The notes: generated by a model not told the origin, from the letters alone. A stretch of 18,781 bases of DNA from Amoeboradix gromovi (GCA_018985225.1 JADGIF010000123.1:1-18781), one strand, 5' to 3'; shown: positions 1-9,124, counted from the stretch's first letter. Made by a program: numbers and translations.

Positions 1-132
1 TTAAAAAGAGGAATACAATCAATGAACGAAAATTGGTATAATAGAAGAAGATCTTTTATTAATGATAGCATTTCCTCAGTATGGTGCACCTTTAAAAACG
101 AGTTAGTCTAGTTTTTATATTTGGTGTCCCAA
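1..132 (+). repeat. Relic of dispersed mobile family: eroded C-terminal coding end plus conserved 3' motif (copy 1)
   Basis: The plus strand reads an open stretch ending S-S-V-W-C-T-F-K-N-E-L-V and a TAG at about 109-111. It is followed by a conserved AT-rich motif and GTGTCCC. The same arrangement recurs in inverted orientation at 10270-10390, where the protein ends S-S-L-W-S-T-Y-F-K-N-G-L-V-stop. Shorter copies lie at 10672-10705 and 14590-14623. Conservation of both the last codons and the bases just after the stop suggests the 3' end of a multicopy element. About 350 bp downstream on the same strand lies a Fanzor/TnpB-like tail, so this could be the end of an upstream gene of the same transposon; that link is inference. 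The family of the encoded protein is not recognised. Confidence 0.55.
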
Positions 133-462
133 GAAGAGAGTAAAAATAGCCGTTGAATTTTGTAAAATAAATTATTTATCAATAATCTGTATGTATTTTT
201 ATACAACTGCATGACTCTTCAAATACCTTAAGTACTCGATATTCTTCATCTCGCAAATGGTAAAAAGAATCAATGGATGTCATTCTGAACATGTTAGATC
301 TAAAGAAGAATTAATTGTTACAGCATACATCAACGTTGAGGAACTGGTCCAACATGGAACAACTAGATGCATTTCAAGCAGTCCTCAAAAGAGATCAACG
401 ATAAATAAGTTTTAAGCCATTTATTTAATAATTCATGTCATAGGTCTTACCGCATGAGCAAA

Positions 463-631
463 AATAGAGATTATATGGCAGCAAGGAGTACAAACAAGTA
501 TTTACATCCTTATTTAGTCCCTCCCAAGGGTAGTGAAAGCGTGAGCAATCACTGTAACGGATATACTATCATTGCTAGTTTCTCTGTGGAAATTCTCCAT
601 TTTCTCCGAAATCAGGACTTTTAACGAGGAG
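463..631 (+). pseudogene. Fanzor/TnpB-like nuclease, C-terminal tail only (copy 1)
   Basis: The frame starting at 463 reads N-R-D-Y-M-A-A-R-S and continues for 53 codons to a TAA at 622-624, ending in N-Q-D-F. It matches the tail of the second copy at 13346-13595, including H-P-Y-L-[IV]-P-P, G-S-E-S-V-S, H-C-N-G and F-S-V-E-I-L. The second copy carries the C-x-x-C...D-R-D-x-x-A-A-R-N-I signature of the zinc ribbon and RuvC-III of TnpB and its eukaryotic Fanzor relatives. Here the zinc-ribbon part just upstream is eroded and the RuvC-III Asp-Arg-Asp reads Asn-Arg-Asp, so the copy is dead. Homology to copy 2 stops at about 631, seven bases after the stop codon, and probably marks the element's right end. 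Confidence 0.65.
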
Positions 632-1582
632 GCGGTCAAAAAGAAAGATAATTAGAAAGTACTTATTGGAGCAGAATTTGATTCCTTATTGTAAGCTGCT
701 GGTGAGGTCAATACAGGTTTTAGTAACATCAATATAAATTGACTGCGAAGATACTCCAATTCTGATAACTAATTCTGAACTTAAGATTAGACATCAAAAA
801 CAAGAAGTAAACTAAGAACTTACAACAACAAGTCCCATAAGATTAAGAACAATAATATTTAATAGTTTCTTAATATCAGCAGGATGCTGCTGGCCACGTA
901 ATCAGCATATACTTTGTAAGGAGAAGTGATAAATGACCCTAAACTTGGGCAGTATTATCTAGTAAATATTATATATTCACCTCTTTACTATTACATGAGA
1001 AGAAAGCAGTCGCAATTTCTACCAAACTCCAAAAAGGTAATAGAGACAATTGCCCAGATCTTTGAAGCGACCAGCACATTTATTAACAGGTGCGCCAACC
1101 GAAATAACAGGTTACTAACTTTTACCAACGTGTTCTAGAAAAATCCTCTTGTTTTTGAATTGAAGCTTTTCATAGAAAAAAATATACAAAGGATTCCTTT
1201 TATCAGCGCAATTGGAGAGGTGCTCATAGTACTGGAAATAAGAAACTTATCTATTCACTTGGAAGGAAAGTATTAATATTTCTAACTCCAGAGTATATTA
1301 CTTTGAAATCATGCTACAACTACCACGAGAATTACGGTAAGTATGAGTATATTAATTCTCAAAAGAGTCTTTGCATACGCAAGTGCACCCTGTTGTGACG
1401 GGGTTGTGGATAGACAACATTTTGTTCATAGGAATTCTGCTATTAAGCGGTGAAAGGCTAAATTAATAGAGAAAGTATAACAATTAAATCATTTCACGTG
1501 ATCTCTAGTTGATAAAATATGCAGTAATTTTGTAAAAATTAGCCGCTCTAATTTTACAGTGGGCGTACCATAACAGAGTTCC
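632..1582. other. Long AT-rich stretch without a convincing gene
   Basis: No recognisable protein is encoded on either strand. The only notable open frame starts with an ATG at 995 and runs to a TAG at 1136-1138 (47 codons, basic, with N-S-K-K-V-I-E-T-I-A-Q). It has no recognised family and could be chance or a relic. No tRNA or rRNA was seen. A 19-nt GT...AG string at 1534-1552 resembles the window's introns, but nothing confirms splicing there. Confidence 0.4.
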
Positions 1583-1888
1583 ATGTTTTCAACTATTTTT
1601 ATTAATTTATTTCTAGTTATATATGTGATGGGCTTCGCAAATATTACCAAATGGATCGCTGAGGTAGACTGCAGTTGCTGGGAAGACACATATGGGTCTG
1701 AAGAAGCCCCTATGATGATCAATTCCTTTGTTAACTCTACCGGAAAGGCCGAATTTGAAGATCTTTGCTACGTTTTCTTAAGTGGTGAAAACAGCAGCAT
1801 CCAAAAATTGGATTGTATGAAATCTTTGGAACCAGATGGAGCAGTTTATGCTAGCGGTGATGAGAAAATTATTGATGAGTTACAATAA
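1583..1888 (+). CDS. Small predicted secreted glycoprotein, unrecognised family
   Basis: A 101-residue protein. Residues 1-19 form a hydrophobic N-terminus ending in V-M-G-F-A, which looks like a signal peptide. The rest is mildly acidic and has four cysteines (about 30, 32, 62, 78). Three N-glycosylation sequons (N20-I-T, N51-S-T, N70-S-S) fit passage through the secretory pathway. The ATG at 1583 was chosen because it starts the hydrophobic segment; an upstream exon joined by a tiny intron cannot be excluded. The stop codon is fused to an AATAAA signal and lies 1 bp from the stop of the convergent SMG-like gene. A shorter antisense frame over 1489-1722 was judged a shadow. No family is recognised, so no function is proposed beyond secretion. 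Confidence 0.55.
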   Translation: MFSTIFINLFLVIYVMGFANITKWIAEVDCSCWEDTYGSEEAPMMINSFVNSTGKAEFEDLCYVFLSGENSSIQKLDCMKSLEPDGAVYASGDEKIIDELQ

Positions 1889-1898
1889 ATTATTTATT
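1885..1898. terminator. Bidirectional polyadenylation signal pair between convergent genes
   Basis: AATAAA at 1885-1890 overlaps the plus-strand stop codon (CAA TAA A). On the minus strand AATAAA at 1898-1893 forms the last two sense codons (AAT AAA) of the SMG-like gene just before its TAA. Both transcripts must therefore use 3' ends inside or beyond the opposite gene, so their 3' UTRs overlap. The hexamers are directly visible; their use as polyadenylation signals is inferred from the general eukaryotic consensus. Confidence 0.55.
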
Positions 1899-3562
1899 GA
1901 CTAGCTGCTCCAATGCAAACGTATCAATCGTAGGTATAGTTGGATAATCCTTTGAGCTTCCTAATACGAATAACGCGCAGCCGCTTGCCATTTTGTTGAA
2001 ATATTTAAAGCAGTCCTCAATTGAAAATTCTAGCTGTTTAGATTGTACAATCAGAGTTGATAAGCTGTCTTGTTCTTGATCTAGTATAATTTCATGTAAG
2101 GAACTGTAAATTTCGCTATTTTTTTTGTTTTTGCTAGATTTCAAAACCAACTCAAGCATAAACCACGGAACAATCAGTATAATACTCTTCGACTTGACCC
2201 ACTTCTCTATGCTTGCAACTAAATTCATTGTTATGTATTTATCCGTCAGTATGACTGCAGTGTTCGATTTTGCTTTCAAATTCGATTTAGCCATCTCAAA
2301 CTTGCTCTCGGGTGTTGAGTATGCTTGGGTTCCGACTTCAGCAATTACAAGTTCCATGAAGTATCCAATTCTTTCGGAACACGACACCAGGGCTTGATCA
2401 ACTGCAATTTGTGGTCCATCTTGATCATCAGTAATTCCCTGCTCATCTGCAAATTTGATAGCCAGCTCCCCAATAAACTGTCCGATTTTCTTTAAGTGGG
2501 TTAAGTCAAAGTCATAAACAGTAATAAATACACCAGTACGCTTTACATTCTTAGATTTGAGAATTTTTACTGTGTCATCAAACAACTACGTTAATAAGAT
2601 TATACTCTTCTGATGTCTGGTTGCGTTAAGAATTCCCGTATATCTGATATATACGAAATTGTGAAGTTAAGGTAATTAATGGTAATTTGGTTACTTGAAT
2701 GGAACTTCACAAATAACTTTAAAATTGCCATATAAATAACTGGGCCAGTCTCAAGATGGAAGAGACCTACACAGCATTTGAATATAAGGTTTTGCATATC
2801 TGGTGTTAGCGAATCTAACAGAAGAAAATCGATGTCTTCTATCTCAACCTCCTGCTTAGCGTATAGTTTGAACAAAACGTATAATAACTTGGAGTACGGA
2901 TGCACGTCAATGACTATAAGGCCTAGAAATACCTTGATGAAATGCTGTAGATTTTCTTCAGCTTTCTTGAATGGATAGGGAGTTAGGATTGCAAATAGAT
3001 AATAATAAAAGCATTTAATGCCATTTTGAAGCTTTTCCATAGGACGCTTTATTGATTCGAATTGGTAGAAGATTCCAAGTTGATTTAAAGACTTGCCATC
3101 GAAATAAAAATAATGGAGCGCAGACAAAGAGTAGTTCGACTCAGTGTCTAGATCTTCATTGAACTGTTTATTATAATAACGGTGGACATCAGATAGTGCC
3201 GAATAGATCTTGTTCAGCAATATAGCATGTATTTGACGATTCGGAAGAGCTTTGCTGGACCTCTTCAGGCAGATACAGTGTTCAAGCTGAATAACATGAA
3301 AAGTAGAGGTGTTGGAGGGCAGTTCGTGTATATAAACCAAGGACATAAGATTAAAGCTACCAATTGCACTAATTAGAATTCTCTTGGATGAATCTGTATT
3401 TTGTAATTGCTGTTTCCACATTAGAAAGAGCTTATCAACTAAGTTCAATTTTATAGCCAGTTCAGAGTTTTTACAGATGAGTTTTTCATATTCTAAAAGC
3501 AGTGGTTCAAAATAAGATGAATCAGACAGATACTTTTCCTGTAATGATATCAATTTTTGCAT
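1890..3562 (-). CDS. EST1/SMG5-7-type protein with C-terminal PIN-like domain (spliced)
   Basis: Exons 3562..2606 and 2585..1890 join across a 20-nt intron to give 550 residues. Residues about 110-210 match the EST1/SMG5/6/7 DNA/RNA-binding region: S-A-L-S-D-V-H-R-Y-Y, then L-N-Q-L-G-I-F, then G-I-K-C-F-Y-Y-Y-L-F-A-I-L-T-P-Y-P-F with A-E-E-N-L. The C-terminal part (about 425-550) resembles a PIN fold (V-I-L-T-D-K-Y-I at about 431-438, then I-I-L-I-V-P). Only the first acidic position (D434) is obvious, as in catalytically poor SMG5 rather than active SMG6. These proteins act in nonsense-mediated mRNA decay or telomere biology by binding phosphorylated UPF1 or telomerase. The ATG lies 176 bp from the divergent transportin start. 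The N-terminal 14-3-3-like region is short and diverged; SMG5-like is the best reading but SMG6/7/EST1 cannot be excluded. Confidence 0.82.
2586..2605 (-). other. Ultra-short spliceosomal intron, 20 nt (SMG-like gene)
   Basis: The minus strand reads GTATAATCTTATTAACGTAG between codons AGA and TTG. Unspliced, translation stops at the TAA inside it (2602-2600). Removing exactly 20 nt fuses the EST1-like and PIN-like halves in frame. It has GT...AG ends, and the branch-like ATTAAC puts its last A five bases before the final G. Confidence 0.85.
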
Positions 3563-3738
3563 CTCTTATGTTTGACAATGGATGGAGAACAAAAAAATAT
3601 TTCGATTCTCCTGGCAAATGAGGCAATCCACTTAACATAAGCTTGTCAATTTTAAGCCTTATTGCTCTCCGTAATTAAACCTACATTAAGCAGAGCTTAT
3701 TCTAACTCTTTCAAGTCAACCTCCAAGTTTCATTCCTA
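3563..3738. promoter_or_regulatory. 176-bp divergent intergenic region (SMG-like / transportin)
   Basis: The starts of the minus-strand SMG-like gene and the plus-strand transportin gene face away from each other across this interval, so it must hold both promoters and 5' UTRs. It is AT-rich with no obvious TATA box. A heptamer TTGACAA at about 3572 and its inverse TTGTCAA at about 3644 are the only paired elements noticed. Promoter function is inferred from position. Confidence 0.45.
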
Positions 3739-6193
3739 ATGCAACAATTAAAAGAGTTGTTGTTAAGGAATCAATCTGGTACTGGCGCTAATTTGTTAAA
3801 CGAGTATATCCAGCAGAACATTAACAACGTAGCCTTCTATAAAGAACTTTTGGATATCTTTGTCGAAGACACAGATCGTGTAGGAACATCGGCTGGATTG
3901 GTACTAAAAAACCATATTTATCACATTAACGATCCTGCGTTCATTGAATACATTACCAACGCTCTGTTGTCTGTGCCTCGCAACGATCGATTCCGTGTCG
4001 GAATCATTGGTACAATTCTTGGAAAATTGCACTTGCATTTCCCGAGTATTCCAGTAGCTCAACATATTTTAGAATTATTTGCAAATGATCCATCCGCCTC
4101 AATGTTTAATATTGTTGACAAAATGTGTCAAGAAAAGGAGTTGGAGCTGCAGCCAATTCACTTTTCCATAATTCTAGCGTATTTAACGACCCAAGAATGT
4201 TCAAGATTCGCTTTTGATATAATATCCACCTGCATCAATTCCTATCAGATTGACCAGTTTATCCCAGAATTGATCAACCAACTTTGTTCGTCTCCCAATA
4301 TGTACAGACAGCAGAGTCTCCAGTTGCTTACTAAAATAGCAGAGTATAAAAGCCAGTTACTCATTCAGTCTAATTTTGAAGATACCCTGAAGTATGTGTT
4401 CAATCATTTTGACCTTGATGGTGCGGAGTTTATCTTAGCGTTTGTGGAGAACAATAATTTTAGAGACGCTTTGAATACATGGCTTCCAACTCTTGTTCCA
4501 CTGCTACTACTAGGTATGCAATATACTAGCGAAGAAGTGCAATCGACTCTTGAAGATGATGAAATTGCGCCTAGACATCACTTGGCTCAAGTTCATAACC
4601 AGCAAGTTGATGACGACGATGAGGACGATATTGATTTCTACGGTGATTGGAACTTTAGAAAATGTTGTGCTTCCACCCTCGATGCTTTGAGTGACTGTTT
4701 TAAAGGTCAGCTGCTGCCAATTATTCTTCCATTATTGAAAGACAGCTTTAGCAATTCAGATTGGCTTGTTCGCGAAGCGGGTATTCTAGCATTAGGAGCA
4801 ATCGCAGACGGTTGCGATTTGGAACTGAATGTGTTTTTGGATGAGTTGATTCCATTTCTACTAAATTGCTGCAGCGATCCACATCCACTAGTTATTAGTA
4901 TATCTGTTTGGGCGTTAAGCAGGTTTTCGTTATTTATTTGTCAATCGAGCCACTTTGAGCCTGCTTTATCAGCATTATTACAAGGACTTCAAAATAACAA
5001 TTCAAAAGTTCAAGAATGTAGCTGTGCTGCTTTGACAGTGTTTAGCGATTATGCTCATGATTTGTCAAACTATAAAGTACCAATTATGAATGCCATTGTA
5101 CCCTGCCTTGGTGTTTATTCGAAAAAGAATTTAATTATGCTGATGGATGCTCTAGGGCAGATAGCATACATATTTAATGACCAGCTTCGGGACCCTGTGA
5201 TAATGAATGCTATTATTCCTCCGCTACTTCAATACTGGGATAATATCAAAATTAGTGATGTCATTTTTCCTACTTTATTAGATTGCTTACAACATTTGTT
5301 CGTAGCTTTTGGACCACTTGTAATGCCATTTGCGCAAAATATATTGCTCAAGATATGTACTAGCTGTATTGCAATTTTGGATAATCTACTCTTGGTTGGA
5401 ATTGATAGTGATTACGATGCCAGCCACGTTCAAAGTAATTTGGACCTTGCAAGCGGATTGCTAAATGGACTAGCCTCTGAAAGTAGCGTATTCTATATGT
5501 TTAGAGTAGAATTGAACGCAATATTCCACAAATGCTTAGAGCATGATGATTTGGATATTCACCAAAGTATTTATGGCTTATTAGGAGAGATATGTAGATT
5601 TCAATTCCAAGTCATTAAAGAGCATCACTCTTATTACTACGCCAAGGCCGTTCATCAACTAGGTGTTTTGGGGGATATGAAAACAACTAGCAATTCTGTA
5701 TGGTTCATTGGAGAGTATACTATCCAGGTGAATGGTCAGTTAGAGCATTTAGATGTAGTGACTAGTAAGTTGCATATGCTCTTGATAAAAGAAGGCGAAC
5801 CTAGTGCGAATTTGGTAGAAAATGTTGCAGTTACTATAGCTAGAATAGCTGTTTACAATCCCGTTGCTGTGATTAATGCTTTGAATGGCCAATTTGGTAG
5901 ATTTGTAGAGATGCTGAATGTATTGCATGATCCAAACGAGAAGATGAGCGCATACTCAGGGTTGTACGCTATGATAACTGTACAGAGTAATATCATAATG
6001 GGAAATTTACGAATGATATTGTTGACTATTGCAAACAATAAAACCAATGAAGTAGGGCTATATGAGCTGATGAAGAAAGTAATATCAATTAACGTAGACC
6101 ATATTGTTGTTAAAGCAGTACCCAAACTATGAGCAGGAATTAGCGCAGTTAACTCAAGAAGAGAAAATGACATTAGTTCAAAGATACTTGTAG
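3739..6193 (+). CDS. TNPO1: Transportin-type karyopherin beta (spliced)
   Basis: Exons 3739..6078 and 6098..6193 encode 811 residues of a HEAT-repeat nuclear import receptor (transportin-1/Kap104/karyopherin-beta-2), which carries PY-NLS cargo such as RNA-binding proteins through the nuclear pore and releases it on RanGTP. Evidence: the N-terminal helix region with A-G-L-V-L-K-N; the acidic loop D-D-D-D-E-D-D at about 285-300 followed directly by W-N-F-R-K-C-C-A-S-T-L-D, the hallmark of this subfamily; then V-R-E-A-G-I-L-A-L-G-A-I-A-D-G-C and W-A-L-S-R-F. Length is slightly below the usual 880-900. Without removing a 19-nt intron the frame ends early at 6132; with it the protein ends naturally (...L-V-Q-R-Y-L). 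The stop is 46 bp from the convergent doublecortin stop. The orthologue name is by family; TNPO1 and TNPO2 cannot be separated here. Confidence 0.96.
6079..6097 (+). other. Ultra-short spliceosomal intron, 19 nt (transportin)
   Basis: Sequence GTAATATCAATTAACGTAG, between codons AAA and ACC. Removal converts a premature stop into a further 31 codons, including L-L-L-K-Q-Y-P-N-Y-E-Q-E and L-V-Q-R-Y-L, which fit a karyopherin C-terminal helix. The last ten bases (ATTAACGTAG) are identical to those of the SMG-like intron. Confidence 0.88.
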
Positions 6194-6239
6194 GAAAACG
6201 CAAAATAAATCTCGCTTTAAATATTTTTACTGCTTATAC

Positions 6240-7731
6240 TTACAACTCCTCGATAATAGGCACTTCAGGAACATTGGGGTGTACTGGATCCTTATTGGCT
6301 TTCGCTTTAGAAGTTTTAAGGATAGGTTCTACAGATTGTATAGATTTTTGCTTAGATTCGACGCTGTTGGAATTGTATTTGATGTTTCTAAATGGTTCAA
6401 TGGACACCGCGGAGACAAAGCAATCACCATTAGATGACAATATCTCTTGTATTGATAACATTTTTCTAGGTTTGCTATTATCGGACAACTCATATAGAAC
6501 AGACATTTTGCCCATGTTAACTTTGATTTGTTGATTGATTAAATCCAAGAGTTTTTCCACATTATTAAACCTAAACTCAGAAACTGTGATCTTCAAACCT
6601 GTATGTTGAGAGTCTCCATTGGGAAATACAGTTATGATCTTTTGAGCTCTTCCCTGTGTTAATTAAAAATACATTTGCAGTTCCGGGTCTCGAGGACTGG
6701 ATAGATTGAAGCTGATAATTTCCAGGTAGAGGGTATTTTTCTAATGTTTTAGAAACACAAACAACATTTAATCCCTCTGTAAGTATAGAGAGGTCTTTAA
6801 TTTCTGACTTCACATTCATTTCGAAAACTGAGCGAACGGGACCCTCTCTTGGCTTTAGTGTAAAGGACAAAATGTTAAGAAATTGTTCAAAATTTTTACA
6901 GTTTTTCCAATTTAAAACTACAGGTTTGGGCTTTAGCATATCAAATCCACTCAAGTGGGCAAATATTCTGATGGACTTGCCACCAAATTCAAATATGTTT
7001 TCACTTTTTACGACATCCTTAAATGCTTTAATGTCCTGTGCTTTCTGAGACTTTTGATTAAGTACGGTTTCCACAGAAGATGACCCTTTCTCATTGGTCA
7101 CTATTGGGTATCTAAATTTTTCTCTTGGTTTAACAATTTTCGAATTGGCGATTGCAATTATGTTCACCCCATCGTAAAAATCGTCCATACTAACTATCTG
7201 AGATAAATTACTTGCATCAAACAGCAGCTTTATTGTGCCATCATTCGCTTTTAGTTCTTCAGATAGAAACGATAACATAGATCCAAAGGATTTTGAATTT
7301 CTATAATTTAATACTAGCCTTTTCGGAGCATCCATAGGATTTCCTTCAATATAAACATAAACCCGAATTCCCTTCGAATCTGGAGTAAACACGCATTTTT
7401 CTTGCACCACCTCTTCTTTTACTTTCTCAGCGTTCCCATAAGACACCCTCCTCTTTTCCAGTAAATAAGTGCATTTTATAAATGCTTCACCAGAAGACGC
7501 AACGTACTGCTGCTGGTCTTGGAGTTCTGACAGCTTTTTGACTTCTGCTCCGGTCATTGTATAAAGTTTTCTTACTGCGCCTTTTTTTAATCCGATGTTT
7601 GAAACTTCTGTCAGCAATTGCTCCCAATTTTTAAACAACCTTTGTGTGATATTATAGCGCTTTCCTTCAAAATTTTCGTCCCCGTTTTTGAATACTTGTA
7701 TTCTAACTGGATTTGAAGATTCTGCGCTCAT
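6240..7731 (-). CDS. Doublecortin-family protein with four DCX domains (spliced)
   Basis: Exons 7731..6673 and 6653..6240 join across a 19-nt intron to give 490 residues. Four doublecortin-like ubiquitin-fold modules are visible. DCX1 (about 9-90) has I-Q-V-F-K-N-G-D, G-A-V-R-K-L-Y-T and Q-Y-V-A-S-S-G-E-A-F and is closest to the consensus. DCX2 (about 121-200) and DCX3 (about 252-330) are diverged and begin with R-V-Y-V-Y-I and R-I-F-A-H-L. DCX4 (about 358-430) has I-T-V-F-P-N-G-D and is recovered only after splicing. A disordered tail follows. DCX proteins bind between tubulin protofilaments and stabilise microtubules; a role in an axoneme or cytoskeletal array is the family expectation, not shown here. 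There is no p25-alpha domain, so it is not an apicortin. The start ATG is 37 bp below the stop of the upstream gene. Confidence 0.92.
6654..6672 (-). other. Ultra-short spliceosomal intron, 19 nt (doublecortin gene)
   Basis: The minus strand reads GTATTTTTAATTAACACAG between codons AAT and GGA. Splicing shifts the frame so that the fourth DCX module starts correctly (A-Q-K-I-I-T-V-F-P-N-G-D). ATTAAC has the same spacing to the final AG as in the transportin and SMG-like introns. Confidence 0.88.
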
Positions 7732-7768
7732 GTAAATAAATGGGTAATTATGACACGCGATTTACTAT

Positions 7769-8473
7769 TTATGAGAATTGGTAAGCACCAGTATTAGGAT
7801 GCTTTCTAGTCCATTTATCTATTCCTTCTATCGATTCTGCGACGCTTTCATAGTGAGGCTGATTAATCTCTTTAAATGGATACTTTTCAACGAATTCAGG
7901 GTCTTCTAAACTAGGTGGTGCAAAAAGCTTTATCCTGCTTCGCGTAGGTTTAATTTTTGGCGCTTTAGTTGGTATTACTCTATCTACATCCATTTGTTCA
8001 CTTTCCTTGTTTTTAAATGTTACAGGTGCTGCAGATTCCACAACTTCTTTAATATTATTGGATTGTCCTATACTTTGTGTAACCTCGCTTTGAAGTTGCA
8101 AAATAGTTCCTTCCTTTTTGCATTCCATCACCGCCCTCTCTAAATATCCTGGGGCTTTGTTGCGTATAACTGGATCTTTCAGCTGTTTAACCACTGCCAT
8201 TTTTGGTTGCTTCTTTTTTCCAATTTGAGAAGGCATTTTGTGAACCTTCTGCAACGGTTTTCCGAGTACAATTGTTTTATTTTTATCTCTCAGACTACTG
8301 GATATTGTTCTAGATCCTCTATTCGTCCTTGCTTTTGTTGGGGATTCTGCAGGACCAACAGGTTCTGACCTCGATATCGGAGATAAGGCATACTTAAGTT
8401 TATCTATTAGCGGACTTGCCGCTCTTTTCATGCTATCAAAAAAGCTGGAAACTGAAGTAGTAGGTGATGACAT
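7769..8473 (-). CDS. Basic, largely disordered protein of unknown function
   Basis: A 234-residue protein rich in Ser, Pro, Lys and Arg, with few hydrophobic stretches. The N-terminal segment (about 10-32) could form an amphipathic helix (S-F-F-D-S-M-K-R-A, then L-I-D-K-L-K-Y-A-L). The middle (about 45-100) is strongly basic with several K/R clusters that could act as nuclear or nucleic-acid/microtubule binding signals. The C-terminus has a more ordered block with P-S-L-E-D-P-E-F-V-E-K-Y-P-F and G-I-D-K-W-T-R-K-H-P. It lies between the CAP gene (62 bp) and the doublecortin gene (37 bp), all on the minus strand. No family is recognised. Coding status rests on the long uninterrupted frame, its ATG start and its fit in the array. 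Confidence 0.75.
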   Translation of the reverse strand: MSSPTTSVSSFFDSMKRAASPLIDKLKYALSPISRSEPVGPAESPTKARTNRGSRTISSSLRDKNKTIVLGKPLQKVHKMPSQIGKKKQPKMAVVKQLKDPVIRNKAPGYLERAVMECKKEGTILQLQSEVTQSIGQSNNIKEVVESAAPVTFKNKESEQMDVDRVIPTKAPKIKPTRSRIKLFAPPSLEDPEFVEKYPFKEINQPHYESVAESIEGIDKWTRKHPNTGAYQFS

Positions 8474-8535
8474 TGAAACTTAAAACTCCTTTTTAATATT
8501 TATTTTAAAGCTCCGTAAAGAGTTAAAATACAGAT

Positions 8536-9124
8536 TTATTGATAGTCACAGACTATAACGCTACAAGACTTGGAGATACCGCATCCAACCGTTTGATAGT
8601 TTCTCATAATTCTATAATGTCCCCCTGATGAACCTATATGAAAACATAGTACCTTCTGATGCCCACATGTTGGCGCTATCTTCATAGGTGGAAGTCCAAG
8701 CCATGTTTTGGCCTGAGGCACCTCTGGGTAAATTAGCGTGGCCAGTAGGACAATTATTAGCATGCATCTGCGCAAGCCGTGCGATTTTGCTGTTCCACTG
8801 TATAGAGCGACCCCGCGTTCTTTTATGTATTTCTAGCAGTCGGTTAATATCAGCTTGCGAACCACCATCCGAACTAGGTGCAGCATAATTAGGGTAATTT
8901 GGAGCATACTGTTGGTATATGTCATGGAAATAAACAGGTTTCCCAAAACGATTGTGCTTTATTTTGTTTCTTGCTGTGCTTTTGCGCGTTTTGTATTCAT
9001 TCCAAACATTAGACAGAATTTTGACTCGGTATTTTTGGCCGCTATTATCTTCAATGGTTTGCAGACGATGATGCCTATGATGATGTACCCTGGCGACCAC
9101 CAATACAACAAACAAAAGCAACAT
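8536..9124 (-). CDS. Secreted CAP-superfamily (SCP/TAPS) protein (spliced)
   Basis: Exons 9124..8653 and 8633..8536 join across a 19-nt intron to give 189 residues. A short hydrophobic N-terminus (M-L-L-L-F-V-V-L-V-V-A) looks like a signal peptide and is followed by a His-rich stretch. The CAP fold is recognised from I-N-R-L-L-E-I-H (about 93-100), I-Q-W-N-S-K-I-A-R-L-A-Q (about 108-119), C-P-T-G-H-A (about 125-130), G-Q-N-M-A-W, M-W-A-S-E-G, G-H-Y (about 162-164) and V-G-C-G...V-I-V-C-D-Y at the end. Two cavity histidines (about 129 and 163) are kept, but the glutamate of the usual G-E-N is Gln (about 139) and the GHF-T-Q pattern is diverged. The protein ends just after the V-V-C-x-Y motif, lacking P-x-G-N. 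CAP proteins are secreted and often bind sterols or lipids. The stop codon is fused to AATAAA. Confidence 0.86.
8634..8652 (-). other. Ultra-short spliceosomal intron, 19 nt (CAP gene)
   Basis: The minus strand reads GTACTATGTTTTCATATAG, splitting a Gly codon (G|GT). Unspliced, the frame stops 11 codons after the intron start. Spliced, it enters G-H-Y...V-G-C-G...V-C-D-Y, the conserved C-terminal half of the CAP domain. No TTAAC is present; TTCAT near the 3' end is the only branch-like option. Confidence 0.82.

Noticed and set aside
926-1138. 70-codon plus-strand frame
   Set aside because: It starts at GTG; the first ATG is at 995, leaving 47 codons with no family, so it is mentioned only in the gap description.
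1489-1722. 77-codon minus-strand frame with plausible composition
   Set aside because: It overlaps the plus-strand secreted-protein frame, whose signal peptide, sequons and position abutting the SMG-like stop are better supported. No family was recognised for the antisense product.
1890-3562. Two separate genes (320 and 231 codons) on the minus strand
   Set aside because: The second frame begins with TTG, not ATG. A 20-nt GT...AG intron joins the two into one EST1-plus-PIN protein.
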